43,684 nt of DNA from Anaerolineae bacterium. Lineage in GTDB: Bacteria > Chloroflexota > Anaerolineae > J036 > Brachytrichaceae. The stretch covers positions 1 to 43,684 of the forward strand of contig JAIMBB010000014.1 of assembly GCA_023511655.1 (NCBI GenBank), given 5' to 3'. The notes below the pieces were generated by a model, which was given only the letters and a program-made list of their open reading frames with translations, was not told the DNA's origin and searched no databases. Of the stretch, positions 9,179 through 16,706 are shown in pieces. A program made the position numbers and the translations under genes. The number at the start of each line of letters is the position of its first letter. Position 1 is the stretch's first letter.

Positions 9179-9941
9179 GTTTCGTTTTTTCCTGTCGGCT
9201 GCATCCGGGCGCAGGAGCCTGAGCAGCCACGATGGTTGCTTGCTTGACGCCGGTTACCAGGTCGTAGTCCACCAGCCACGGATGGTACTGCACGTCTCGC
9301 AAACCCAACTCGCGCAGCCAATCCGCGAACGCTTCGGTGGGCAGCGCGCGGCCGGGCAGCTTCCAGGCATCGGGGCCGATGCGATTGCTGACCATCAGCA
9401 AGCCTCCGGGCTTCAGCACGCGCAGCATCTCGCGGACTGCACCGCGCCAATCGCGCATGAACTCCAACGCTTCCAGGCAGGTGACGGCGTCGAAGGTGTG
9501 CGGGTCGAACGGCAATCGCTGCGCGTCGTGCTGCAGAAAAGTGACGCGGCCGGCGTATGAGGCGAGCTTGGCTCTGGCCAGGTCGAGCATGCCTCCCGAG
9601 GCATCGAGCGCGATGATGCGACCGCGAAAGCGCCGTTGGGCGAGCAACGCATCGGGCAGCCGGCCGGTGCCCGTGCCCACGTCCAACACCACCGCCGTAG
9701 CGGCGCGGCCGGCCAGGGACGCTGCCAGATGGCGCAGGATCGGCGCAGCCAGCATGATCGCGTCGCTCATTTTGTCGTATTGCTTCACCCGGTCGTAGTG
9801 CGGAGCGAACCGATCGTATAGCCACGCCACGACGCGCGTGCCCAGATACGCGCCCTCCGCGACGACCAGTTGCCAATACAACACCAGGCCGATCAGCGCG
9901 GCCGCGATCGTTCCGAGGAGGAGATAGACCCAAACCGGCAT
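9171..9941 (-). CDS. Membrane-anchored class I SAM-dependent methyltransferase
   Basis: Begins with a hydrophobic segment (residues ~2-25, VWVYLLLGTIAAALIGLVLYW) likely to be a single transmembrane anchor. A Rossmann-type methyltransferase domain follows: motif I VVLDVGTGTGRL, acidic residue after strand 2 in IIALDASGGML, motif FDAVTCLEALEFM, and the post-motif LRVLKPGGLLMVSNR. This pattern fits the UbiE/Methyltransf_11 group, with lipid-like or small hydrophobic substrates suggested by the anchor. I chose ATG 9941; a TTG two codons upstream (9947) is possible. The end overlaps the M20 peptidase start by 8 nt. On the other side only ~55 bp separate it from divergent recJ. Substrate unknown. 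Confidence 0.85.
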   Translation of the reverse strand: MPVWVYLLLGTIAAALIGLVLYWQLVVAEGAYLGTRVVAWLYDRFAPHYDRVKQYDKMSDAIMLAAPILRHLAASLAGRAATAVVLDVGTGTGRLPDALLAQRRFRGRIIALDASGGMLDLARAKLASYAGRVTFLQHDAQRLPFDPHTFDAVTCLEALEFMRDWRGAVREMLRVLKPGGLLMVSNRIGPDAWKLPGRALPTEAFADWLRELGLRDVQYHPWLVDYDLVTGVKQATIVAAQAPAPGCSRQEKTKHA

Positions 9942-9953
9942 GTGCAAGTCGGC

Positions 9954-9982
9954 TTGCGCATTGTAAATCCCATCGCTACTAT
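9954..9982 (+). promoter_or_regulatory. Candidate recJ promoter
   Basis: TTGCGC (9954-9959) and TACTAT (9977-9982) are separated by 17 nt; the -10 box ends 14 nt before the recJ ATG. No Shine-Dalgarno is visible. On the opposite strand the same spacer contains TACAAT (9965-9960), a -10 candidate for the divergent methyltransferase gene. Confidence 0.45.
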
Positions 9983-9996
9983 GTTGGGCTATCGCG

Positions 9997-11748
9997 ATGG
10001 CTGAATGGAGGATTGCCCCGCGTGCGCCGGAGGCCTATATCGCCGCGCTGCACGATTTGCATCCGCTAACCGCGCAGGTGCTCTATGCGCGCGGCTGGAC
10101 GGATCCTGACGAAGCGCGCGCCTTTCTCAACGGCGCGACGACGCCCGCCGAGCCGTTCGCGCTTGGCGACGCTGCACGCGCCGTCGAGCGTATCCTGACG
10201 GCGATCGGGCGTGGCGAGTCCATCGCCGTCTATGCCGACTACGATTGCGACGGCGTGACGGCCGGCGCGCTGCTCGTCCGCACGCTGGCCGCGCTCGGCG
10301 CGCAGGTGCAGATTTACATCCCCGATCGCTTTGAGGAGGGCTACGGCCTCAACGTGCAGGCGCTCGACAGGCTCAAAGCACAGGGCGTGAGCCTGGTCGT
10401 CACGGTGGATTGCGGCGCGCGCGCACACCGCGAGGCGCAGCATGCGCACCGGATCGGCATGGATCTCATCGTCACCGATCATCACGAGCTTGAAGGCGAC
10501 GCCATCCCGGATGCCTGCGCGGTGGTTGATCCCAAGCGCCCCGATTGCGCGTATGGCTTCAGGCACCTGGCCGGCGTGGGCGTGGCCTTCCGGCTGGCGC
10601 AGTGTCTGCTGCGCACGGCGCGCGCCGCGGGCATGGCGCGAGGCGAGGTGACTGAGGCCTCGCTGCTCGATCTGGTCGCCATCGGCACGGTGGCCGATGT
10701 CGTGCCGCTGGTGGGGGAGAATCGCGCGCTGGTTCGGGCCGGCCTGGTCCGGCTCAACGACAAGCCTCGCCTCGGCCTGCAGGCGCTCATCCAGGCATCC
10801 GGCCTCAAGGTTGGATCGGTGGACGCGATGCGAATCGGCTTCGCGCTTGGGCCGCGCCTGAACGCAGCCGGCCGCCTGGAGAGCGCGCGGGCGGCCTACG
10901 ACCTGCTGATGTGCGAAGACCCGGCGCGAGCTGCCGAGCTGGCCCGGTACCTCGACCGGCAGAACAGCGAGCGCCAGAGCGTGACGGCTACCGTTGCCAC
11001 CCACGCAGAACGCCAGGCCATGGAAGCTCAAATCCGCAGCGCCTCCGGCGAGAATGTGCCCTCCTTGTTGTTTGCTGCGTCGCCCGATTACAACGTCGGG
11101 GTGATCGGCCTGGCGGCGGCGCGCCTGGTCGAGAAGTATCATCGGCCTGCCGTCATCGTCGGCGTCGGCGGCGACGAGGCGCGCGGCTCTTGCCGCAGCG
11201 TGAATGGATTCGACATCACCCGCGCCCTGGACGAATGTCGGCACCTGCTCCTCAAACACGGCGGCCACGAAGCTGCGGCGGGTTTTACCGCGCGCGCCGA
11301 TGCGCTGGATGCGCTGCGCGAGCGGCTGGGTGCGATCGTCGAACAATGGCGGCCGGCCGGTGGCTGGCAACGCCTCATCCGTGCCGACGCCGAAATCGCC
11401 CTGGATCAGGTGGACGAGCGCGCGATCACCGAACTGCAACGTCTGGAGCCGCATGGCCAGGGCAACCCCAGGCCGACGTTCGTGGTGCGCAACGCAGTCG
11501 TGACCGGCGCGCGGCGGGTGGGCCGGGCCGAGGGCGAGAACGAGCCACCCCACCTTCAGCTTCGCGTGGCCGACGCGCGGCGCGTGACGTGGGATGTGAT
11601 CGCCTGGCGCATGGGTGATCGCATCGGCGAGCTGGCCATCGGCGCGTCGGTGGATCTGGCCTGTCAACTCAGCATCAACGAGTGGAGCGGGGAGAGGCGC
11701 CTGCAACTGGAGGTGCAGGACTTGCGCCGGCCGGTTGCCGGATCGTGA
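9997..11748 (+). CDS. recJ: Single-stranded-DNA-specific 5'-3' exonuclease RecJ
   Basis: RecJ degrades single-stranded DNA 5' to 3' in recombination and mismatch repair. The DHH phosphoesterase core shows DYDCDG at residues 81-86 (metal Asps; many RecJ have DYDVDG), VDCG at ~137-140, TDHHE at 160-164, HLAGVGVAFRL and the conserved AIGTVADVVPL. The DHHA1 domain ends with RSVNGFDI and GGHEAAAGF, and a C-terminal OB-fold follows (~residues 455-580). At 583 residues it is of normal length for a bacterial RecJ. mutL starts 52 nt downstream on the same strand, so the two probably share expression and function in repair. Confidence 0.95.
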   Translation: MAEWRIAPRAPEAYIAALHDLHPLTAQVLYARGWTDPDEARAFLNGATTPAEPFALGDAARAVERILTAIGRGESIAVYADYDCDGVTAGALLVRTLAALGAQVQIYIPDRFEEGYGLNVQALDRLKAQGVSLVVTVDCGARAHREAQHAHRIGMDLIVTDHHELEGDAIPDACAVVDPKRPDCAYGFRHLAGVGVAFRLAQCLLRTARAAGMARGEVTEASLLDLVAIGTVADVVPLVGENRALVRAGLVRLNDKPRLGLQALIQASGLKVGSVDAMRIGFALGPRLNAAGRLESARAAYDLLMCEDPARAAELARYLDRQNSERQSVTATVATHAERQAMEAQIRSASGENVPSLLFAASPDYNVGVIGLAAARLVEKYHRPAVIVGVGGDEARGSCRSVNGFDITRALDECRHLLLKHGGHEAAAGFTARADALDALRERLGAIVEQWRPAGGWQRLIRADAEIALDQVDERAITELQRLEPHGQGNPRPTFVVRNAVVTGARRVGRAEGENEPPHLQLRVADARRVTWDVIAWRMGDRIGELAIGASVDLACQLSINEWSGERRLQLEVQDLRRPVAGS

Positions 11749-11750
11749 GT

Positions 11751-11759
11751 GGTTACAAT
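11751..11759 (+). promoter_or_regulatory. Candidate extended -10 element for mutL
   Basis: TGGTTACAAT lies in the recJ-mutL spacer: TACAAT at 11754-11759 with an upstream TGG resembling an extended -10 box, 41 nt before the mutL ATG. No good -35 is seen. It could add an internal promoter for mutL. Confidence 0.3.
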
Positions 11760-11800
11760 GCCCGGTGTGAGGGGCCGTCTGTGGCCTGCGCGTTCTAACC

Positions 11801-13672
11801 ATGGCCATTCGTGTCTTGCCCGATGAGCTGGTCATTCGCATCGCCGCCGGCGAGGTAGTGGAGCGTCCGGCGTCGGTGGTGAAGGAACTGGTTGAGAATG
11901 CCATTGACGCCGGCGCCACCGACATCCGCATCGAATGCGTCGAGGGTGGCAAACGCCTGATCCGCGTCACCGATAACGGCTGCGGCATACCTTCTGCCGA
12001 GGTGGCGCTGGCATTTGCCCACCATGCCACCAGCAAGCTCAGCAGCGCCGAGGAGCTGGCCGAAATTCACACGCTCGGCTTCCGCGGCGAGGCCCTGGCC
12101 AGCATCGCCGCCGTCAGCCAGGTCACCTGCATCACCCGCCACGCCGATGAAACCCGTGGCACGCTGCTGCGATTCGACGGCGGGCGCCTGATCGTCGAGG
12201 AGCACATCGGCCGTGCGCCCGGCACGACGATGACGGTTGAACACCTGTTCGCCCGCGTGCCGGCGCGCTTGAAGTTCCTCAAATCCACGCAGACGGAGCG
12301 TGGTCACATTGATGGCATTGTCACGCGCTACGCGCTGGCTTATCCGCACGTCCGCTTCACGCTGGCGCATGATGGCCGGCAGAGCTTCCAGTCGCTCGGC
12401 ACCGGCCACCTGCGCGATGTGTTGGTGGAAGTCTATGGCGCGGATGCTGTAGCCCAGATGGTGGAGGTCGGCAATTCGAGATCGAGGAGCGATGGGGCAT
12501 TGGATTCGGCCTCGGATCTTCCAATCTCTACACATGGCTACGCCGCCTTGCCCACGCTCGACCACGCCAACCGCAGCAGAATTCTGCTCTTCGTGAACGG
12601 CCGGCCGGTGCAAGATGTCAAGCTCGGCTACGCTGTAATACAGGCGTACCATACTTTGCTGATGACCGGCCGTTATCCGATAGCGGTAATCATGGTGCGC
12701 GTGCCGCCGGCTGAGGTGGACGTGAACGTGCATCCGGCCAAAGCCGAGGTGCGCTTCCGCGACCCCGACGCGGTGTTCAGCGCTGTGCAGCGCGCCGTGC
12801 GCCGCGCCTTGCTCGACCACCTCGCCCGGCCGGAGCCGCCCTCGGTGCTGGGTCGGCTGCCGGAGCCGCCGTCGGTCCAGGGTCGGCTGCCGCAGCCAAA
12901 GGGCGAGGATGCCATGGGACAGGCCGCGCAACCTCCGCTGAGCGGTAGCGAGCGCTGGGAGCGTGTGGGCATTGCGCGGCAGAGCGGAGGATGGGGGGAG
13001 CAGGAGAGCGGGAGCGGAGGAGAGCAGGACGGACCGAAGGAGAGAGAGGAGTGGAGGGCCGAGAGCAACGGGCCGGGATCGGGCAGTCGGCAGTTGCCGG
13101 CGCTGCGCATCCTCGGTCAGCTTGCGCAGACCTACATCCTGGCCGAAGGGCCGGAGGGGTTGTATCTGATAGATCAACATGCCGCCCATGAGCGCGTGTT
13201 GTGGGAACGCGTCCTGGCCCAGCACGAACTCGGCACGCTGCCGTCGCAGGCGTTGCTCGACCCGGTGCCGGTCACCATTCCGGCCGATAGCGCCTATCTG
13301 CTCGCCGGTCAGCTCGATCTTTTGCGCGACCTCAGCTTCGACATCGAACTGTTTGGGAACAACACCTTTCTGGTGCGCAGCGTGCCGGCTATGATGATCC
13401 AGGACGACATCGCAAACGCTCTGCGCGAGATCGTAGCCGATCTGGAGATGGGCGACCCGGCCTTGCGTAAAGACCTGGAAGCGCGCGTGTTGCGGCGGGT
13501 GTGCAAACGCATGGCCATCAAAGCCGGACGAGTGTTGTCGTTGGCCGAGATGCAGGCGTTGGTGCGCGACCTGGAAGCGTGTGAATCGCCGCGCACCTGC
13601 CCACATGGCCGGCCGACCATGATCCACGTCGGCCTGAAACAACTGGAGAAAGAGTTCGGACGGCTGGGCTGA
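11801..13672 (+). CDS. mutL: DNA mismatch repair protein MutL (endonuclease-competent type)
   Basis: MutL couples mismatch recognition by MutS to strand incision. The N-terminal GHKL ATPase is complete: catalytic Glu29 in KELVENAIDAGAT, DNGCGIP, THHAT-type HHATSK and GFRGEAL. The C-terminal domain carries the metal-dependent nicking motif DQHA(x2)E(x4)E at residues 458-469 and CPHGRP at 600-605, so it should be an active endonuclease, as in bacteria without MutH. There is an extra low-complexity insert at ~residues 224-245 in the transducer domain. The linker (~345-430) contains a 10-residue repeat and a purine-rich, Glu/Gly/Ser-rich stretch. It ends 2 nt before the convergent aldo/keto reductase stop. 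No mutS is in the window. Confidence 0.95.
   Translation: MAIRVLPDELVIRIAAGEVVERPASVVKELVENAIDAGATDIRIECVEGGKRLIRVTDNGCGIPSAEVALAFAHHATSKLSSAEELAEIHTLGFRGEALASIAAVSQVTCITRHADETRGTLLRFDGGRLIVEEHIGRAPGTTMTVEHLFARVPARLKFLKSTQTERGHIDGIVTRYALAYPHVRFTLAHDGRQSFQSLGTGHLRDVLVEVYGADAVAQMVEVGNSRSRSDGALDSASDLPISTHGYAALPTLDHANRSRILLFVNGRPVQDVKLGYAVIQAYHTLLMTGRYPIAVIMVRVPPAEVDVNVHPAKAEVRFRDPDAVFSAVQRAVRRALLDHLARPEPPSVLGRLPEPPSVQGRLPQPKGEDAMGQAAQPPLSGSERWERVGIARQSGGWGEQESGSGGEQDGPKEREEWRAESNGPGSGSRQLPALRILGQLAQTYILAEGPEGLYLIDQHAAHERVLWERVLAQHELGTLPSQALLDPVPVTIPADSAYLLAGQLDLLRDLSFDIELFGNNTFLVRSVPAMMIQDDIANALREIVADLEMGDPALRKDLEARVLRRVCKRMAIKAGRVLSLAEMQALVRDLEACESPRTCPHGRPTMIHVGLKQLEKEFGRLG
12830..12897. repeat. 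30-bp tandem repeat inside the mutL linker
   Basis: Two 30-bp units (12830-12859 and 12860-12889) and a partial third (12890-12897) encode repeats of the pattern PEPPSVxGRL. The unit length is a multiple of three, so copy-number change would keep the reading frame. It lies in the disordered linker between the ATPase and endonuclease domains. Confidence 0.85.
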
Positions 13673-13674
13673 GC

Positions 13675-14643
13675 TTATAGCTCGCGGGGCGGGGCGGCCA
13701 ATGCGTCCAGCTCCGGCCATAGCTCATCCGGGATCGGCACTGCGGCCAGCTCCAGCGTTTGCTGAATGCGCTCCGGTTTGCTCATGCCGATGATGGTGGA
13801 CGTGATGCGCGGGTCACGCAGCGAGAATTGCAGCGCCGCAGCAGCCAGCGGCACGCCATGGCGCGCGCAGGCCGCTTCCATCTGTCGGGCACGCTTCACC
13901 AAGTCGGCATCAGCTTCGCTGTAGGCATAGCGCGGATAGGCGCTGGGGCCTTTGGCCAGGATGCCGCTGCCGTAAGGTGCAGCATTCAACACGGCCACGC
14001 CGCGTTGGTGGGCGAACGCGATCAACGGCTCGGCCACGCGATTGAGCAGCGTATAGCGGTTGTGGGTGATCACTACGCTGAATGCGCCGGTGGCGACGTA
14101 TTGGATTTCCATCTCGATCGGCCCGCCAGCCACGCCAAGGTGCTCAATCAACCCTTCGCGCTGCATTTGCTGGAGGACCTCCAACGGCCCGCCGGGCGAC
14201 ATCACGTTCTCGAACGTGGTGTGCTCCGGATCGTGCAGATGGACGAGCTGGAGCTTGTCGAGGCCGAGCAGCCGCAAGCTGCGTTCCACCGATCGGCGCA
14301 TTTGCGCACCGCTGAACTCGCCGGTTTGTAGATGGCGGTCGGCCTTGGTGGCCAGAACGTAGCCGTCCGGCACACGTCCGCCGACTTCCCTCAGCACTAG
14401 CCCGATGCGGCGTTCGCTCTCGCCATCGCCGTAGGAGTAAGCGGTGTCGAGGAAGTTGATGGGGCTGTTGAAAGCAGCGCGCACCGTGGCCAGTGCCTGC
14501 TCCTCTGCCACTTCATAGGCAAAGGTCTCCGGCATGTTGCCGAGTGGAGCGCAGCCGATGCAAATCGGCGTCACCATCAGGCCAGTTGCGCCCAACGGCC
14601 GCCGCACGAGTTTCCCGTCGTGATCGAACCAGGGGGATGTCAT
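13675..14643 (-). CDS. Aldo/keto reductase
   Basis: NAD(P)H-dependent oxidoreductase with a TIM-barrel fold. The catalytic tetrad is visible: Asp66 and Tyr71 in NFLDTAYSYG, Lys100 in LATKAD and His137 in LVHLHDPE. The cofactor region near the C-terminus (STIIGMSKPERIQQTLE) is typical. Overall it resembles the D-threo-aldose/L-fucose dehydrogenase and pyridoxal 4-dehydrogenase branch. ATG 14643 (MTSPWFDHDG) is preferred over an upstream start at 14856, because the region between has no family similarity. It lies downstream of a sugar kinase gene, which would fit sugar metabolism, but the substrate is not determined. It converges on mutL with a 2-nt gap. Confidence 0.9.
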   Translation of the reverse strand: MTSPWFDHDGKLVRRPLGATGLMVTPICIGCAPLGNMPETFAYEVAEEQALATVRAAFNSPINFLDTAYSYGDGESERRIGLVLREVGGRVPDGYVLATKADRHLQTGEFSGAQMRRSVERSLRLLGLDKLQLVHLHDPEHTTFENVMSPGGPLEVLQQMQREGLIEHLGVAGGPIEMEIQYVATGAFSVVITHNRYTLLNRVAEPLIAFAHQRGVAVLNAAPYGSGILAKGPSAYPRYAYSEADADLVKRARQMEAACARHGVPLAAAALQFSLRDPRITSTIIGMSKPERIQQTLELAAVPIPDELWPELDALAAPPREL

Positions 14644-14646
14644 AGT

Positions 14647-14675
14647 GCACCCAGCATAGCGCTTCTGCTGGGTGC
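14647..14675 (-). promoter_or_regulatory. Perfect inverted repeat over the aldo/keto reductase start region
   Basis: On the minus strand GCACCCAGCA and TGCTGGGTGC are perfect 10-nt arms around a 9-nt centre, ending 3 nt before the ATG. A -10-like TATGCT overlaps the centre and right arm, 9 nt before the ATG. It could be a repressor operator over a leaderless promoter or, in RNA, a hairpin controlling initiation. The rest of the 14676-14889 spacer shows no gene. Confidence 0.55.
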
Positions 14676-14889
14676 GGGCAAATGCGACCGCTCGGCTGCG
14701 CCTTTCCGGGGTAAATGGAATGCGATCGGGCGGTGTCGTTGGGCTATAGCCAGCTTGGTGATGAATGCCTCGCCCTTCTGCGCGAGCATGCGCTGAGGTT
14801 GATGGAGATGGCCGCGCGCCCGGCCGGGTCTTGACGCCGTTGCACATGGGTTCCACCGTCTGCAGCCATACCCGCCGCGCCGGCCCTTT

Positions 14890-15789
14890 TCAGGCTTGTG
14901 CTTGCAGGAACGCCAGAGCCTGTGCGAGCGTTGGTGCGCCGGCCTGTCCGCCGCGTTGGGTTGCCTTCAACGCGGCGGCGGCCGAGGCGAAGCGAATGCG
15001 CTCGCTTGCCGACATGCCCTTCGCCAACGCCGCGCAGTATGCGCCGTGGAAGACATCCCCACAGCCGGTTGTATCTACCACGTCCACGCGAAAGGCAGGC
15101 TGGTGTTGCACGCGCCGGCCATCCTCGCTGAAATAGCAGCCGGCCTCGCCGCACGTCACGGCCACCAACGCGCGGTCAGGCATCCATAGCCGACGCACGG
15201 CTTCATCGGGCGTCGCTGCGCCGGTGAGTGCGCCGGCAAACTCCCAGCTCATCACCGCATGATCTACCAGCGACAATAGTTCGTTGCAGCCGGGCAGGTC
15301 GCGTTCCACGTCGGAGACGACCGGGATGCCAGCCTGGCGCGCGATGCGCGCTGCGCGAATCATGCCTGGGATGCCGACATGGTCCACGAACAACACGCGA
15401 GCCCGTCGGATGGTGTCGGCTGGCGGCCATTCGGGATGGGCCCCACACAACGACGGGTGGTCGGGGAAGATGTTGCGCGTGCCGCGGTCGGTGCCCACGA
15501 TGATGATAGAGAGAATCGGCCCGGCGTCGTCGAGCGTGAGCAGGTGGTCGAGGTCAATCCCCTCGCGCCGCAGCGTTTCGACGACGAAACGCGAAGCGTC
15601 GTCCTGGCCGAGCATGCCGGCGTAGGCGCAGCGCGCACCCAGCCGCGACGCCGCCACCAGCGCAGTGGCCGTCAGGCCACCGCATTGTCGCTCGCTACGC
15701 AGCACAAACGCCTTCACGTTCGGCGGCGGATATGCCGGCACATAGATCAGATGATCAACCGCCGTTGCGCCCAGGCCGAGGATGTCCAT
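14890..15789 (-). CDS. PfkB family carbohydrate kinase
   Basis: Ribokinase-fold enzyme that phosphorylates a sugar or nucleoside-like substrate. The N-terminus has MDILGLGATAVDHLI and the substrate-side GG in RQCGGLTATAL. The C-terminal PfkB signature is DVVDTTGCGDVFHGAYCAAL, with the catalytic base Asp in TGCGD; the usual Ala of GAGD is Cys here. Length of 299 residues is normal. Its first 35 nt overlap the 3' end of the upstream glycosyltransferase gene in another frame. The exact substrate is unknown. Confidence 0.9.
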   Translation of the reverse strand: MDILGLGATAVDHLIYVPAYPPPNVKAFVLRSERQCGGLTATALVAASRLGARCAYAGMLGQDDASRFVVETLRREGIDLDHLLTLDDAGPILSIIIVGTDRGTRNIFPDHPSLCGAHPEWPPADTIRRARVLFVDHVGIPGMIRAARIARQAGIPVVSDVERDLPGCNELLSLVDHAVMSWEFAGALTGAATPDEAVRRLWMPDRALVAVTCGEAGCYFSEDGRRVQHQPAFRVDVVDTTGCGDVFHGAYCAALAKGMSASERIRFASAAAALKATQRGGQAGAPTLAQALAFLQAQA

Positions 15790-16546
15790 GCTTTAGATAT
15801 GCGCCTTTGAGATCGGCTGCTCGAATTTCGATCAACTCGCGCACGCCCCGCAGGCTGTCCTTGAGCAGGTTCACACGTCGCGAATGCCGATAGTCCCATT
15901 CCACCGCTACCTCTTTGACGCGGTAGCCCAATCGTTGCGCTACGAAGAGCACCTCCACGTCGAAGCCGGCGGTAACGGTTGCCCCCTGCACGTCGGCTGG
16001 CTTCGAAAGGTCGTACAGGTAGAGGTGATCGAGAATGGGGCGGATGACGCTGCCGCGAAAGGACTTGAACCCACACTGCGTGTCGGTAATGTCTTTGAAG
16101 CCGAGGATGAGATTGCGCAGCAAAATCTGGCCGCGCGACATGAACTTGCGCCACAACGGAGCATTGCGCCGGTAGGTGCCCCGCGAACCGATCACCACGT
16201 CGTAGCCGTGCTCGTACCATGGCAACAGTTTGGCTGTCTCGTGAATGGGTGTGGCCTGATCCATATCGGTGAACAGCACGATGTCGCCGCCGGCGGCGCG
16301 CAGGCCGGTGGCCACGGTAAATGCCTTGCCGCGATGTGGGTTGCGGATGACGCGAAAGCCGCGTTGTCCAGCGGCGAACACCTCGGCGAGGGCAGCCGTC
16401 TCGTCGGTGCTGCCATCGTCAACCACGATGACTTCGTAATCGTAAGGCTGGACGGAGAGATAACCGGCCACGGAGTTCAGCGATCCCGATTGGATGTTGG
16501 CGGCTTCGTTGTATGCTGGGATCACCACAGACAAGAAAGGACTCAT
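15755..16546 (-). CDS. Family 2 glycosyltransferase (dolichyl/polyprenyl-phosphate hexose synthase-like)
   Basis: GT-A fold enzyme that transfers a hexose from a nucleotide sugar, probably to a polyprenyl phosphate. Visible motifs: SVVIPAYNEAANI at the start, VIVVDDGSTDET (nucleotide-binding Asp), the metal-binding DxD equivalent FTDMDQATP, and DITDTQCGFKSFRG, which is characteristic of the DPG/DPM synthase group (Alg5-like). No C-terminal transmembrane segments are present, so it is a soluble or peripheral enzyme of 263 residues. It overlaps the PfkB kinase gene by 35 nt, which suggests co-translation. Confidence 0.9.
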   Translation of the reverse strand: MSPFLSVVIPAYNEAANIQSGSLNSVAGYLSVQPYDYEVIVVDDGSTDETAALAEVFAAGQRGFRVIRNPHRGKAFTVATGLRAAGGDIVLFTDMDQATPIHETAKLLPWYEHGYDVVIGSRGTYRRNAPLWRKFMSRGQILLRNLILGFKDITDTQCGFKSFRGSVIRPILDHLYLYDLSKPADVQGATVTAGFDVEVLFVAQRLGYRVKEVAVEWDYRHSRRVNLLKDSLRGVRELIEIRAADLKGAYLKHGHPRPGRNGG

Positions 16547-16706
16547 TGGTGCACGACCCGTGCGGCGCGAATCGGCGCTAGCCCGATTATCTCAAACTTG
16601 CTCGCCTCAGGACATCAGCACTGCTCCGCGCACCTGGGCCGGCGTGGAATATGGGATGTGCAGGAGGCACGTGCGGAACGGCGAAACCGTGCATGACTTG
16701 TGAACA

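Noticed and set aside
10066-12036. Long open frame on the minus strand opposite recJ (656 codons)
   Set aside because: Shadow of recJ in GC-rich DNA: His/Arg/Gln-rich composition and no recognisable domain. The same applies to minus-strand frames at 11795-13720, 28747-30546, 2497-3411 and 38631-40160.
14676-14889. N-terminal extension of the aldo/keto reductase up to 14856
   Set aside because: The extra 71 residues are Arg/Pro/Ala-rich without similarity, and a promoter-like inverted repeat lies directly before the internal ATG.
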